This document shows, piece after piece, positions 18,568-26,287 of a stretch of 64,000 nt of DNA. The stretch is from Micromonosporaceae bacterium (GTDB taxonomy: Bacteria > Actinomycetota > Actinomycetes > Mycobacteriales > Micromonosporaceae), in contig JAHRHA010000012.1 of assembly GCA_020027875.1 (NCBI GenBank), forward strand, positions 1 through 64,000, given 5' to 3'. Below the pieces are notes generated by a model. That model saw nothing but the letters and a program-made list of their open reading frames with translations, made no database searches and was not told where the DNA came from. Position 1 is the stretch's first letter. Every line of letters begins with the position of its first letter. Made by a program: the position numbers and the translations under genes.

Positions 18568-19572
18568 TCAGAGCAGGAATCCGGCGGGGAAGGGATCCTC
18601 CGGGTCGAGCAGGTACTGGGCAGTCCCCGTGATCCAGGCCCGCCCGGTGATCGTCGGTACCACCGCAGCAACCGCGCCGACCGTGGTCTCCTCGATCAGC
18701 CGGCCCACGAAATGCCGGCCGATGAACGATTCGTTGATGAAGTCCTGGCCCAGGGGTAGCTCGCCCCGAGCCCACAGTTGTGCCATCCGGGCCGAGGTAC
18801 CCGTGCCGCACGGAGACCGGTCGAACCAGCCGGGGTGGATGGCCATGGCGTGTCGAGAGTGATGCGCGTCCGACCCGGGTGCCGCAAGGTAGACGTGATG
18901 GCATCCATTGATGCCGGGATCCAGGGGATGCACCGGCCGGTCGGCTTCGTTGATCGCGTCCATGATGGACAGGCCGGCCTCGAGCAATCGTGCCGAGGCG
19001 GCCCGCTCGAAGGGCAGCCCCAGCTTCGCGAGCTCCACAATGGCGTAAAAGTTGCCGCCGAACGCGAGGTCGTACCCGACACTGCCGAGCCCCGGCACCT
19101 CCACCGAGGCGTCGAGCGCGACCGGAAACGACGGCACGTTGCGGATCGTCACCCCCGTCGCAGCACCGTCGTCCCGTACCGACACCTCCGCGACGACCAG
19201 ACCCGCCGGAACGTCGAGCCGGACCGTGGTCACCGGCGTGGTGACCGGCACCATCCCGGTCTCGACGAGCACGGTGGCGACGCCGATTGTGCCGTGCCCG
19301 CACATCGGCAGGCACCCAGAGACCTCGATGAAGAGCACCCCGAAGTCGGCGTCGGGCCGGGTGGGCGGCTGCAGGATCGCGCCGGACATCGCCGAGTGGC
19401 CGCGCGGCTCGAACATGAGCAGCGTCCGTAGCTCGTCCATGCGCTCCAGGAAGTACGCTCGGCGCTCGGCCATGCTGGCACCGGGGATAACACCGATGCC
19501 GCCAGTGATCACCCGGGTCGGCATACCGTCGGTGTGGGAGTCGACGGCGTGGAAGACATGACGGGAACGCAT
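18568..19572 (-). CDS. 4-hydroxyproline 2-epimerase (proline racemase family)
   Basis: A 334-residue member of the proline racemase family. Both catalytic cysteines are present: Cys91 in MCGHGTIG and Cys255 in DRSPCGTGTSARMA. Two cysteines mark racemase/epimerase members; the trans-3-hydroxyproline dehydratases have Thr at one position. The DSHTDGMPTRV start and the GHSAMSGAILQPP segment fit the hydroxyproline-specific branch. It would convert trans-4-hydroxy-L-proline to cis-4-hydroxy-D-proline for the dehydrogenase encoded downstream. The gene begins 3 bases after the DapA-family gene ends. Confidence 0.9.
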   Translation of the reverse strand: MRSRHVFHAVDSHTDGMPTRVITGGIGVIPGASMAERRAYFLERMDELRTLLMFEPRGHSAMSGAILQPPTRPDADFGVLFIEVSGCLPMCGHGTIGVATVLVETGMVPVTTPVTTVRLDVPAGLVVAEVSVRDDGAATGVTIRNVPSFPVALDASVEVPGLGSVGYDLAFGGNFYAIVELAKLGLPFERAASARLLEAGLSIMDAINEADRPVHPLDPGINGCHHVYLAAPGSDAHHSRHAMAIHPGWFDRSPCGTGTSARMAQLWARGELPLGQDFINESFIGRHFVGRLIEETTVGAVAAVVPTITGRAWITGTAQYLLDPEDPFPAGFLL

Positions 19573-19575
19573 GGA

Positions 19576-20535
19576 TCAACTCTGCCGTGATCTCGCGAGC
19601 GGGGCAACGTCCCCAAGAGCGACATCGCCGCGCATCGCGTGGGCGGTCGCCTGGCGTACGACCAGGTCCTGCTCGGCGGTGAGCGGCGCACGAGGCGGCC
19701 GGCACGGCCCGGCCTTGCGGCCCGCCAGCTCCATCGCGAGCTTGATGGCCTGCACGAACTCCGTCTTGGAATCCCAGCGCAGCAGCGGGTGCAGTCGCCG
19801 ATAGGCCGGCATTGCCGTCGGCAGGTCACCCTGCGTCGCCGCCTCCCAGAGTGCCGCGCACTCGACCGGTAAGGCGTTCGGGACACCCGCGATCCACCCC
19901 GGCGAACCCGCCACGGCTAATTCCAGCACGACATCGTCGGATCCGCAGATGACATCCAGCCCAGGAGCACGCTCCGCGATCTCGTAGGCCCGCCGCACGT
20001 CGCCGGTGAACTCCTTCACCGCGACGATGAGCCCCTCGCCGTGCAGCCGGGCGAGGAGGGCGGGGGTCAGGTCCACCTTCGTGTCAATTGGGTTGTTGTA
20101 CGCGATAATCGGAAGGCCCACCTTCGCGACCTCCCGGTAGTGGGCCGTCACGGAGTCGGCATCGGCCCGGTACGCGTTCGGTGGCAGCAGCATCACCGCG
20201 GGGCAGCCTGCCTCGGCCGCCTGCTCCGTCCAGCGCCGGGCCTCGAGCGCCCCGTACGCTGCCACCCCGGGCACCACCGAAAAGGCGTCCGGCAGGTCGG
20301 CCGCGGCGGCGACCGCCGTCTCCACCACGCGGGCCCGCTCCTCGTACGTGAGCGTCTGGTACTCACCGAGGGAACCGTTCGGCACGAGTCCATGGCAACC
20401 GCCCGCGGCCAGAAAGCGCACGTGTTCTGCGTAGGCGTCGAAGTCGGCGCTGAGGTCGTCGCGCATCGGCAGAGCCGCCGCGACCAGGATTCCGTGCCAG
20501 GGTTTCTCGGTTCGGGGTGTCGTCTCCACGTTCAC
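19576..20535 (-). CDS. DapA-family lyase, likely pyrroline-4-hydroxy-2-carboxylate deaminase
   Basis: A 319-residue TIM-barrel of the dihydrodipicolinate synthase/N-acetylneuraminate lyase family. The Schiff-base lysine is Lys174 in VAVKEFTGD and the catalytic tyrosine is Tyr146 in IIAYNNP; GSLGEYQTL is the usual substrate-carboxylate loop. DapA-like enzymes next to hydroxyproline epimerase and dehydrogenase genes deaminate pyrroline-4-hydroxy-2-carboxylate to alpha-ketoglutarate semialdehyde, and that role is inferred here from context. First gene of the four-gene operon, GTG start at 20535. The final aldehyde dehydrogenase of the pathway is not in the operon. Confidence 0.8.
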   Translation of the reverse strand: MNVETTPRTEKPWHGILVAAALPMRDDLSADFDAYAEHVRFLAAGGCHGLVPNGSLGEYQTLTYEERARVVETAVAAAADLPDAFSVVPGVAAYGALEARRWTEQAAEAGCPAVMLLPPNAYRADADSVTAHYREVAKVGLPIIAYNNPIDTKVDLTPALLARLHGEGLIVAVKEFTGDVRRAYEIAERAPGLDVICGSDDVVLELAVAGSPGWIAGVPNALPVECAALWEAATQGDLPTAMPAYRRLHPLLRWDSKTEFVQAIKLAMELAGRKAGPCRPPRAPLTAEQDLVVRQATAHAMRGDVALGDVAPLARSRQS

Positions 20536-20631
20536 CGACCCTAGCCGGTCTACGGCTCGCAGCGGGCTGAGAGCGTTCCCAACTCCCCCGACATTCGGTG
20601 ATCATGGCGGGGTGGTGCCACGCTGGTCCCT

Positions 20632-20877
20632 ATGGACGAGAAGTCAATCCTCGACCGCATCGGTGGGCTGGTCGAGGAGGAGCACAGACTGCGCGCCGCC
20701 GTCCAGGCGGGTCAGATGCCCTCGGACGAGGAGCGGGTGCGGCTGCGCACACTCGAGGAGGCGCTCGACCAGTGCTGGGACATGCTTCGTCGCCGTCGCG
20801 CGGCGGGAAATAACGCCCAGAACCCCGACGAGGTGACCGAGCGGCCGGTGCCCGAGGTCGAGGGCTACCTCCAGTAG
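20632..20877 (+). CDS. DUF2630 family protein
   Basis: An 81-residue, highly charged, mostly helical protein. The sequence from MDEKSILDRIGGLVEEEH through DEERVRLRTLEEALDQCWD to an RRRRAAG-x-N-P end is the standard DUF2630 pattern, a small actinobacterial family of unknown function. It is divergent from the hydroxyproline operon across 96 bases. The small membrane-protein gene follows at a distance of about 39 bases on the same strand, so the two may be co-transcribed. Confidence 0.85.
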   Translation: MDEKSILDRIGGLVEEEHRLRAAVQAGQMPSDEERVRLRTLEEALDQCWDMLRRRRAAGNNAQNPDEVTERPVPEVEGYLQ

Positions 20878-20916
20878 GCCTTCGCCCGCGCTGGTCACGC
20901 TCATGCCGGAGTGCTC

Positions 20917-21156
20917 GTGACACTGGGCCTCGTCGGCCTGATCCTGGTCGACGCCACCGGGCTCACCGGGGTACTCGCATGGGTCGGCCGACTGGGCATT
21001 CTCCTCGCCGCGATCCTGATGTCGGGTGGGTTCTTCGCCTCATCCGCCGGCAAGGACGCCACCCAGCCCAACAAGGCCATCTGGCTCATCTGGATCGGAG
21101 CGCTGTCCCTGGCGGCCGGAGCGCTCTCCCTGGGCATCGGCCTACTCGCCGCTTAA
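20917..21156 (+). CDS. Small two- or three-helix membrane protein
   Basis: About 79 residues with hydrophobic stretches near residues 3-20, 25-42 and 52-76, separated by a short SSAGKDATQPNK loop. GTG at 20917 has GGAG five bases upstream; an in-frame GTG at 20911 is less well placed. No family recognised. It follows the DUF2630 gene and precedes a large inverted repeat that may end the transcript. Confidence 0.6.
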   Translation: MTLGLVGLILVDATGLTGVLAWVGRLGILLAAILMSGGFFASSAGKDATQPNKAIWLIWIGALSLAAGALSLGIGLLAA

Positions 21157-21186
21157 CCCCCCCCGCCCGGCCCGCCGCCCCCCCGC

Positions 21187-21252
21187 TCGTCGATCTAGGG
21201 CATAGCGACGCTGTTGGAGATCAACTCACGTCGCTTATCCCTAGATCGACGA
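21187..21252. terminator. Long imperfect hairpin, probable terminator or repeat element
   Basis: Arms begin TCGTCGATCTAGGG and end CCCTAGATCGACGA; they pair over 23 bases with two mismatches around a 20-base loop that itself contains GTTG and CAAC arms. Flanking CCCCCGCT and AGCGGGGG tracts extend the stem after a short bulge. It lies between two plus-strand genes, so it could terminate the DUF2630 transcript or regulate the transporter. No T-run is present. Confidence 0.55.
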
Positions 21253-21318
21253 AACTAGCGGGGGCGCTTGTAGGGATAGGCGGTGTGTGGTTGGGTGCCG
21301 GTGTGGTGGGGTGCCGGC

Positions 21319-22794
21319 ATGACAGTCGCTGACGAGTCGCGGGCTGACCGTCCAGGTGGCCACCCCACGCGGGCGGCGGTCAGCGGCGGCGGGGCGCATC
21401 GGCTCTACACCGTTGTCGTCTTCATCGTGCTGGCCGCACTGGACAACGTGGCGATCGGCCTGGTGCCGCCCCTCATCTCGCCCATTTCGGAGACACTCGA
21501 CGTCGCCGAGGGCTCGATCAACCTGGCGCTGGGCATCACCTATCTGGTGAGCGCCATCGCATCCGTGGGCTGGGCGTACGTCGGGGACCGGGCCAACCGC
21601 AAGCCACTCCTCATGATCGGCACGCTGATCTGGGCCGCGGGCACGCTGAGTACCGCATTCGCCGACTCCTATGCCGGATTCCTCGCCGCTCAGATCCTCG
21701 CCGCCATCGGGCTGGGCGCGGTCGCCTCCGTTGGCTTCTCGGTCGTGACGGACCTCATCGCGCCCCGCCGGCGCGGCCTCGTGATGAGTTTCTGGGGACT
21801 GTCGCAGGGTGTGGGCACGCTGGCCGGCGTCCTGATCGGGGGTCTGCTGGGCGCCAGCGACTGGCGACGCCCGTTCTATGTGCTCACCGGTGTGGGCCTG
21901 GCAGCCACGGTGGCGTACCTGTTTACGTACAACATCCGTCGCGGGGCGAGCGAGCCACAGCTGGCGGCCGTTGTCGCGGCGGGCGAGTACGAGCACCGGA
22001 TCACTCGCGGCGACCTGCCCGACATCCTGCGCCGCCGGACGAATCTGTGGCTGATCCTGCAGGGCTTCACGGCGCAGCTGGTGTTCGGCTCGCTGGTCCT
22101 GCTGCCGCGGCTCTTCCAGGCCAAGGCCGAGGACATCGGCTACTCGCAGAGCACCGCGATCGAGATAGGAAGCATGTACGCCACCCTGTTCCAGCTCGGT
22201 GGCGTCATGTCGATCATCGGCGGTCTGGTCGGCGACCGTCTGCAGCGGCGTACCCCACGCGGGCGCGCACTCGTGGCTGCGGTGGGCATTCTGGCCGCGA
22301 TCCCGTTTTACATCATCCTCTTCTTCGTACCGATCAGCCTCGATGTCGCCGACGGCGCCGGCACGGGCAGCGTCGTCACCGGTGTGCTCGCCAGCGTCGT
22401 CACCGAGCCGGTGATGTTCGTCAGCTTCGTCGCGGCACTGCTGGCCCTCGCCCTGACGTCGGCGAACTCGCCGAACTGGTTCGCGCTCATCGCCGAGGTG
22501 AACCCGCCCGAGCATCGCGGCACCGTGTTCAGCCTCGGCAACCTCGTCAACGGCGTGGGTCGTGGCGCCGGCACGCTGCTGATCGGCCGGGCGTTCAGCT
22601 CACTGGAACGCTCGCTGCAGCCGCCGCTGAATTACGCCGTGGGGCTCGCCGTGTTCCAGCTCTTCTTCATCCCCACCGGCATCATGTACTGGCTCGCCTC
22701 CAGAACCGCGCCGCGCGACATCGCCACCGTGCAGACGATGCTTGCGGAGCGCGCCGCCGAGGTCAGCACTCCCGCGCACCCTCGGCAATCGTGA
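21319..22794 (+). CDS. MFS transporter
   Basis: About 491 residues with some twelve hydrophobic segments. The first cytoplasmic loop carries the MFS motif as GDRANRKPLLMIG, and a second copy after the central loop reads GDRLQRRTPRGRALV. The chain resembles the Spns/organic-anion branch in the long segment APRRRGLVMSFWGLSQGVG. The substrate is unknown; transport of hydroxyproline is possible given the operon 1 kb away, but there is no direct sign. ATG at 21319 was preferred because the upstream residues are low in coding character. The stop overlaps the remains of a glycogen-debranching gene. Confidence 0.8.
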   Translation: MTVADESRADRPGGHPTRAAVSGGGAHRLYTVVVFIVLAALDNVAIGLVPPLISPISETLDVAEGSINLALGITYLVSAIASVGWAYVGDRANRKPLLMIGTLIWAAGTLSTAFADSYAGFLAAQILAAIGLGAVASVGFSVVTDLIAPRRRGLVMSFWGLSQGVGTLAGVLIGGLLGASDWRRPFYVLTGVGLAATVAYLFTYNIRRGASEPQLAAVVAAGEYEHRITRGDLPDILRRRTNLWLILQGFTAQLVFGSLVLLPRLFQAKAEDIGYSQSTAIEIGSMYATLFQLGGVMSIIGGLVGDRLQRRTPRGRALVAAVGILAAIPFYIILFFVPISLDVADGAGTGSVVTGVLASVVTEPVMFVSFVAALLALALTSANSPNWFALIAEVNPPEHRGTVFSLGNLVNGVGRGAGTLLIGRAFSSLERSLQPPLNYAVGLAVFQLFFIPTGIMYWLASRTAPRDIATVQTMLAERAAEVSTPAHPRQS

Positions 22795-23911
22795 TCAACG
22801 AGGCCTCCGCCGCCGCGGCCGGCTTGGCGGGGGCTTCACGTTCGGGCAGCAGGTATGCGGGTCACTCGATGCCGGCGCGCACCGGGAGTGGCTGGTGGCG
22901 GACGGGCAGGGCGGGTACGCGATGGGCACGGTCAGCGGTCTGCGCACGCGCGGCTACCACGGCCTCCTGGTCGTTTCGGGCGACGTCCCCGCCCGGCGAA
23001 TGATGGCCGTGGCCGCGCTCGACCCAGTACTCACATTGCTCGGGGTGCGGTTGTCCGGCTCGGCACCCACGAGTGGGCCTCGGGGATCGTTACTCCCCGC
23101 GGGTACGAACTGCTGGAGCGCTTTGAGGTGCGCGACGGCCTGCCGCGCTGGCGGTGGCGCGTGGGGGACGTCGTGTTGGAGCGCGAGCTGGCGTTTCGTC
23201 ACGGTGCCTCGGCATTGTCTGTGGTCCACACGCTCATCTCCGGCGGGCCGGTCGGACTGGCCATCGAGCCGCTGTGCAACTGGCGGGACGCGCACGGCGA
23301 ACGCCACGCAGCGGGCGGGCTGGTCGACCCGCTCGACGAGGTGATCCGCAGGCACGGGTCGCGGCCGGGAGGACCTGGACGCGTTGCGAGCTAAGGCTGT
23401 CGACTCGTTCCGTCGACGCTTGCCGTCCGAGCAGGGCTGGCTCTACGACGTGATCGACTCGCCCGGCACAGTCCACGCGAGTGATCCGGCGCTCCGGCCC
23501 AACCAGCTTTTCGCCTACGGACTGCCCTATGCCCCGCTGCGGGGGACCGGACCGGGCCCGGTGCACGCCGTTGCCCGTACCCTCCTCACCCCACTGGGCC
23601 TGCGGACTCTCTCGCCCGCGGATCCTTGGTATCGGGGCGTGCACCGGGGCGACCCGGCGAGCCGCGACCAGGCGTACCACCAGGGCACAGTGTGGCCCTG
23701 GCTCATAGGCCCGTACGCGGACGCGGCCACCGCCGTGGGCCTGCCTACCGATGGCCTTCTCGACGGGCTGCTGGCCCACCTCGGCGAGTGGGTCGTCGGC
23801 TCAGTGAGCGAGACCGCAGATGGCGACGCGCCCCACGGGGCCACCGGCTGCCCATTTCAGGCCTGGTCAGTGGCCGAGACCCTGCGCGTCTACCAGCGCG
23901 ATCGCAGGTGA
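22791..23911 (+). pseudogene. Decayed glycogen-debranching enzyme (amylo-alpha-1,6-glucosidase)
   Basis: Three pieces in different frames make up one gene. From about 22825 a frame reads FTFGQQVCGSLDAGAHREWL and GGYAMGTVSGLRTRGYHGLL, the hallmark of the N-terminal domain (GDE_N). Near 23045 the frame shifts and continues VVRLGTHEWASGIVTPRGYE and VEPLCNWRDAHGER-like residues. Near 23358 it shifts again into the C-terminal (alpha/alpha)6 region, DSFRRRLPSEQGWLYDV and YHQGTVWPWLIGPY, ending at 23911. Some 250-300 residues of the middle are missing, so the enzyme cannot be functional. The start GTG overlaps the TGA of the MFS gene, as it would in a live operon. Confidence 0.8.
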
Positions 23912-24015
23912 GGTGAGCGCGGAGGAACCGCGACCGATCGCTGGTTAGGGTGGGAAGCGCCCGATTCAGCCCGGCCTGCGCCATAGGGCTAGCGCAGGTA
24001 GAGTCCCGCTTCGGC

Positions 24016-25008
24016 ATGGTCGGAATCGGTCAACCCTCGATCGCGGACGTAAGCTTCCGCAACCCCCGCCACCCCGTGGTGGGTGTTCACACCATGCGTC
24101 TGAAGGATCTCTATCGACGCTCGGTGACCGCGCAGACCGAGCCGAGCGCACGCCACCGCGTGCCGGTACACCTGCTCGCGCTCGTGACCGCTGGACGGGC
24201 GAGTTTCACGGTCGACTTCGAGAGCTACCCCTGCCGGCCGGGTGGCCTCCTGTGGGTACGCCCGGGCCAGTTCGTGGGGTTTCCGCCGCCCGGAATCGAC
24301 GCGACGCTGGTGCTGTTCGAGCCGGAGTTCCCGTACGACGGAGCCGCGCCCCAAGGCACCGCGGCCATCACCGGGAGTACAGCCGGCTGGACGACGCCCG
24401 GCACGTACTGGCAGCCGGCCGGGGAGGACGGCGAGGCGATCGTCGACGGCATCAGCCAACTCGAGATCGACTACAGCCGCATCGTCAAGGGTGACGACAT
24501 CCCTTTGGCGGTGCTACGCCACCACCTCTCCGCACTCCTGCTGCGGATAGCCCGCCTCGAGCCGGAGGGCGGACCGGGCCAAGCCGCGGCGGACAGCGAA
24601 ATCCTGGCCCGGTTCCGACGCGAGATCGACAAACGCTTCGCGCGGACGCGGCAGGTCGAGGGGTACGCCCAGCAGCTGGGGTGCTCGGTGCGTACGCTCA
24701 CCCGAGCCAGCCTCGCCTCGACCGGGCGCACCGCGAAGCAGCTCGTCGATGAGCGCGTGGCGCTGGAGGCGAAGCGGCTGCTAGCGGAGAGCGACCTTCC
24801 TGTGGCGGAGGTAGGCTCCTGGCTCGGTTTCAGTGAGCCGACCAACTTCGGGCGCTTCTTCGCCCGTACCGTCGGATCCTCGCCAGGCCAGTTCCGGGCC
24901 GAGAGCCGGCGGTTGGCGGCCGAGGCCAGCCAGGCACCGGCCGCCGCTCCCCCGGCCCAACCCCTCGCGGCTGCCCTGGCGAAGGCCGGCGCACGGCGTT
25001 CACACTAA
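24016..25008 (+). CDS. AraC-family transcriptional regulator
   Basis: About 330 residues. The N-terminal half is a cupin-like ligand domain (SFTVDFESYPCRPGGLLWVR, a typical AraC_N strand pattern). The C-terminal half has two helix-turn-helix units: GYAQQLGCSVRTLTRASLA and VAEVGSWLGFSEPTNFGRFF followed by a GSSPGQFR end, the standard AraC signature. ATG at 24016 opens into SIADVSFRNPRHPV, which resembles other family starts; an upstream start at 23950 is less likely. No divergent target gene is adjacent, so what it regulates is open. An Ala/Pro-rich tail of about 40 residues follows the DNA-binding domain. Confidence 0.85.
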   Translation: MVGIGQPSIADVSFRNPRHPVVGVHTMRLKDLYRRSVTAQTEPSARHRVPVHLLALVTAGRASFTVDFESYPCRPGGLLWVRPGQFVGFPPPGIDATLVLFEPEFPYDGAAPQGTAAITGSTAGWTTPGTYWQPAGEDGEAIVDGISQLEIDYSRIVKGDDIPLAVLRHHLSALLLRIARLEPEGGPGQAAADSEILARFRREIDKRFARTRQVEGYAQQLGCSVRTLTRASLASTGRTAKQLVDERVALEAKRLLAESDLPVAEVGSWLGFSEPTNFGRFFARTVGSSPGQFRAESRRLAAEASQAPAAAPPAQPLAAALAKAGARRSH

Positions 25009-25110
25009 ACCTCGGGTCCACAGTGAACCCGACGTTCTTCGATTTCGGAGTGCCGACGGCCGCTCGTGGGTAGATCCTGGACTCAACCAGGAAGAGGAGG
25101 AATGAGGTCC

Positions 25111-25533
25111 ATGCCCACGCAGCTCGTACGCGACATCATGACGACGCCGGTCGTCGGGGTAGCCGAGACCGCCACGCTGGTGGAGGCCGCCCGGCATATG
25201 AGGATGGCCGACATCGGGGATGTGCTGATCGTCGACGGCGACCAGGTACGCGGAATCGTCACCGATCGAGACATCGTGATCCGCGCATTGGCGGCCGACC
25301 TCGACCCCGCCACCACCACCGTTGGCGACATCGCCACTCGTGACCCGGTTGTGATCGGGCCCGACCAGCCCGCCGCGGACGCCGTACAACTCATGCGAGA
25401 CCGCGCCCTGCGTCGCCTTCCCGTGTGCGAGGACGGTCACCTGGTCGGGGTTGTCTCGCTAGGCAACCTGGCGACCGAACGCGACCCGGAGTCGGCGCTC
25501 GCCGACATCAGCGCCGCGCCGCCCGACCATTGA
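25111..25533 (+). CDS. Two-CBS-domain protein
   Basis: A 140-residue protein made of two CBS motifs. The first starts TQLVRDIMTTPVVGVAE and contains GIVTDRDIVIRALAAD; the second starts VGDIATRDPVVIGPD and contains RLPVCEDGHLVGVVSL. Tandem CBS pairs form a Bateman module that binds adenosine nucleotides. With no catalytic domain attached it would act as a stand-alone sensor. ATG at 25111 sits 10 bases after GGAGG; ATG at 25102 is too close to that site. It lies just upstream of stress-related genes, which suits an energy-sensing role by inference only. Confidence 0.9.
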   Translation: MPTQLVRDIMTTPVVGVAETATLVEAARHMRMADIGDVLIVDGDQVRGIVTDRDIVIRALAADLDPATTTVGDIATRDPVVIGPDQPAADAVQLMRDRALRRLPVCEDGHLVGVVSLGNLATERDPESALADISAAPPDH

Positions 25534-25558
25534 CATAAGGCTTAGAGAGACGCTGGAG

Positions 25559-25795
25559 CTACAGTGAGTCGGAAGGGCTGGCTTCCTCGACCGTATCGCC
25601 ACTCTTGAGCACCCGCACGCGACGACGTTGCCTCAGCAACAGGGTGGCGACGAGACCCAACACGCCGGCGGCCATGAAGATGTAGCCGAGGACGTCCAGG
25701 TCTATCCCGCCGAGCCAATTGACCTTGTTGTTGGTGAGTGCGAAGGAGACGATCGCTCCAAACGCGATCAGAAAGACGCTCGCTCCGATGCTCAT
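25559..25795 (-). CDS. DUF6458-type small membrane protein
   Basis: A 78-residue protein with two transmembrane helices: MSIGASVFLIAFGAIVSFAL and GYIFMAAGVLGLVATLLL, joined by NNKVNWLGGIDLDV, followed by a basic RQRRRVRVL stop-transfer segment. The pattern is that of the actinobacterial DUF6458 family, function unknown. ATG at 25795 has a GGGGAG about 12 bases upstream. It converges on the CBS gene with a 25-base gap. Confidence 0.75.
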   Translation of the reverse strand: MSIGASVFLIAFGAIVSFALTNNKVNWLGGIDLDVLGYIFMAAGVLGLVATLLLRQRRRVRVLKSGDTVEEASPSDSL

Positions 25796-25869
25796 CCGGC
25801 CACACTCCCCTTGTCCGTCATGGACGTCGCCGGCTGACGAGTCCACACTGACCTACCCGAGAATTGCTG

Positions 25870-25888
25870 CGTTGATCGCCTCCGGCGA
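25870..25888. repeat. Single copy of the 27-bp repeat core
   Basis: The 19-base core CGTTGATCGCCTCCGGCGA stands alone between the DUF6458 gene and the STAS gene. The same core is tandemly repeated at 28463-28569 (other strand) and 34923-35051. Its centre can fold as a 5-bp stem TCGCC/GGCGA with a TCC loop. Confidence 0.8.
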
Positions 25889-25957
25889 AGTAGCGCACGT
25901 CTACTACGCCGGGAAGGTGTCGTTTCGCCGACCCGCGGTAGCCTCTAGGATGACCAC

Positions 25958-26287
25958 GTGACAGCGGCTCACCTTACGGTCGAAGAGAAGCGCACCGCAA
26001 CTGATGCGGTCCTCGTCCTCACCGGCGAGATCGACCTCGCGACGGCCGGCGACCTTCGCGCCGCGACTGACCGGAGCATGCGGGAACCGCCCGGCCGGGT
26101 AGTCCTTGACTTCGCCGGCGTCACCTTCTGCGACTCGCAGGGCCTGTCGGTCCTCATCTCGCTCAATCGTGATGTCACCGCCGCAGGCAGCCGCCTGGTG
26201 CTTGCCAACGTCGGTGACTTCATGGAACGCCTACTCGAGATAACGGGCCTGCGGGCCGCATTCGAGGTCGCGGACGGCGCGAACTAA
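25958..26287 (+). CDS. STAS-domain anti-sigma factor antagonist (RsbV/SpoIIAA-like)
   Basis: A 109-residue single STAS domain. The phosphorylation loop reads VTFCDSQGLSVL, with the conserved Asp-Ser pair, so this protein can in principle be phosphorylated by an RsbW-type kinase and released from it again. Start GTG at 25958. It converges with the STAS-sigma gene: its TAA (26285-26287) overlaps the TAG of the opposite gene. Together with the two genes on the other strand it forms a partner-switching set in which this is the only stand-alone, phosphorylatable antagonist. Its partner kinase is likely, not proven, to be the neighbouring STAS-HATPase protein. Confidence 0.9.
   Translation: MTAAHLTVEEKRTATDAVLVLTGEIDLATAGDLRAATDRSMREPPGRVVLDFAGVTFCDSQGLSVLISLNRDVTAAGSRLVLANVGDFMERLLEITGLRAAFEVADGAN

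Noticed and set aside
21241-22515. 424-codon minus-strand frame over the MFS gene
   Set aside because: It is rich in Arg, Asp, Gly and His, lacks motifs and is fully antisense to a clear transporter with conserved MFS loops.
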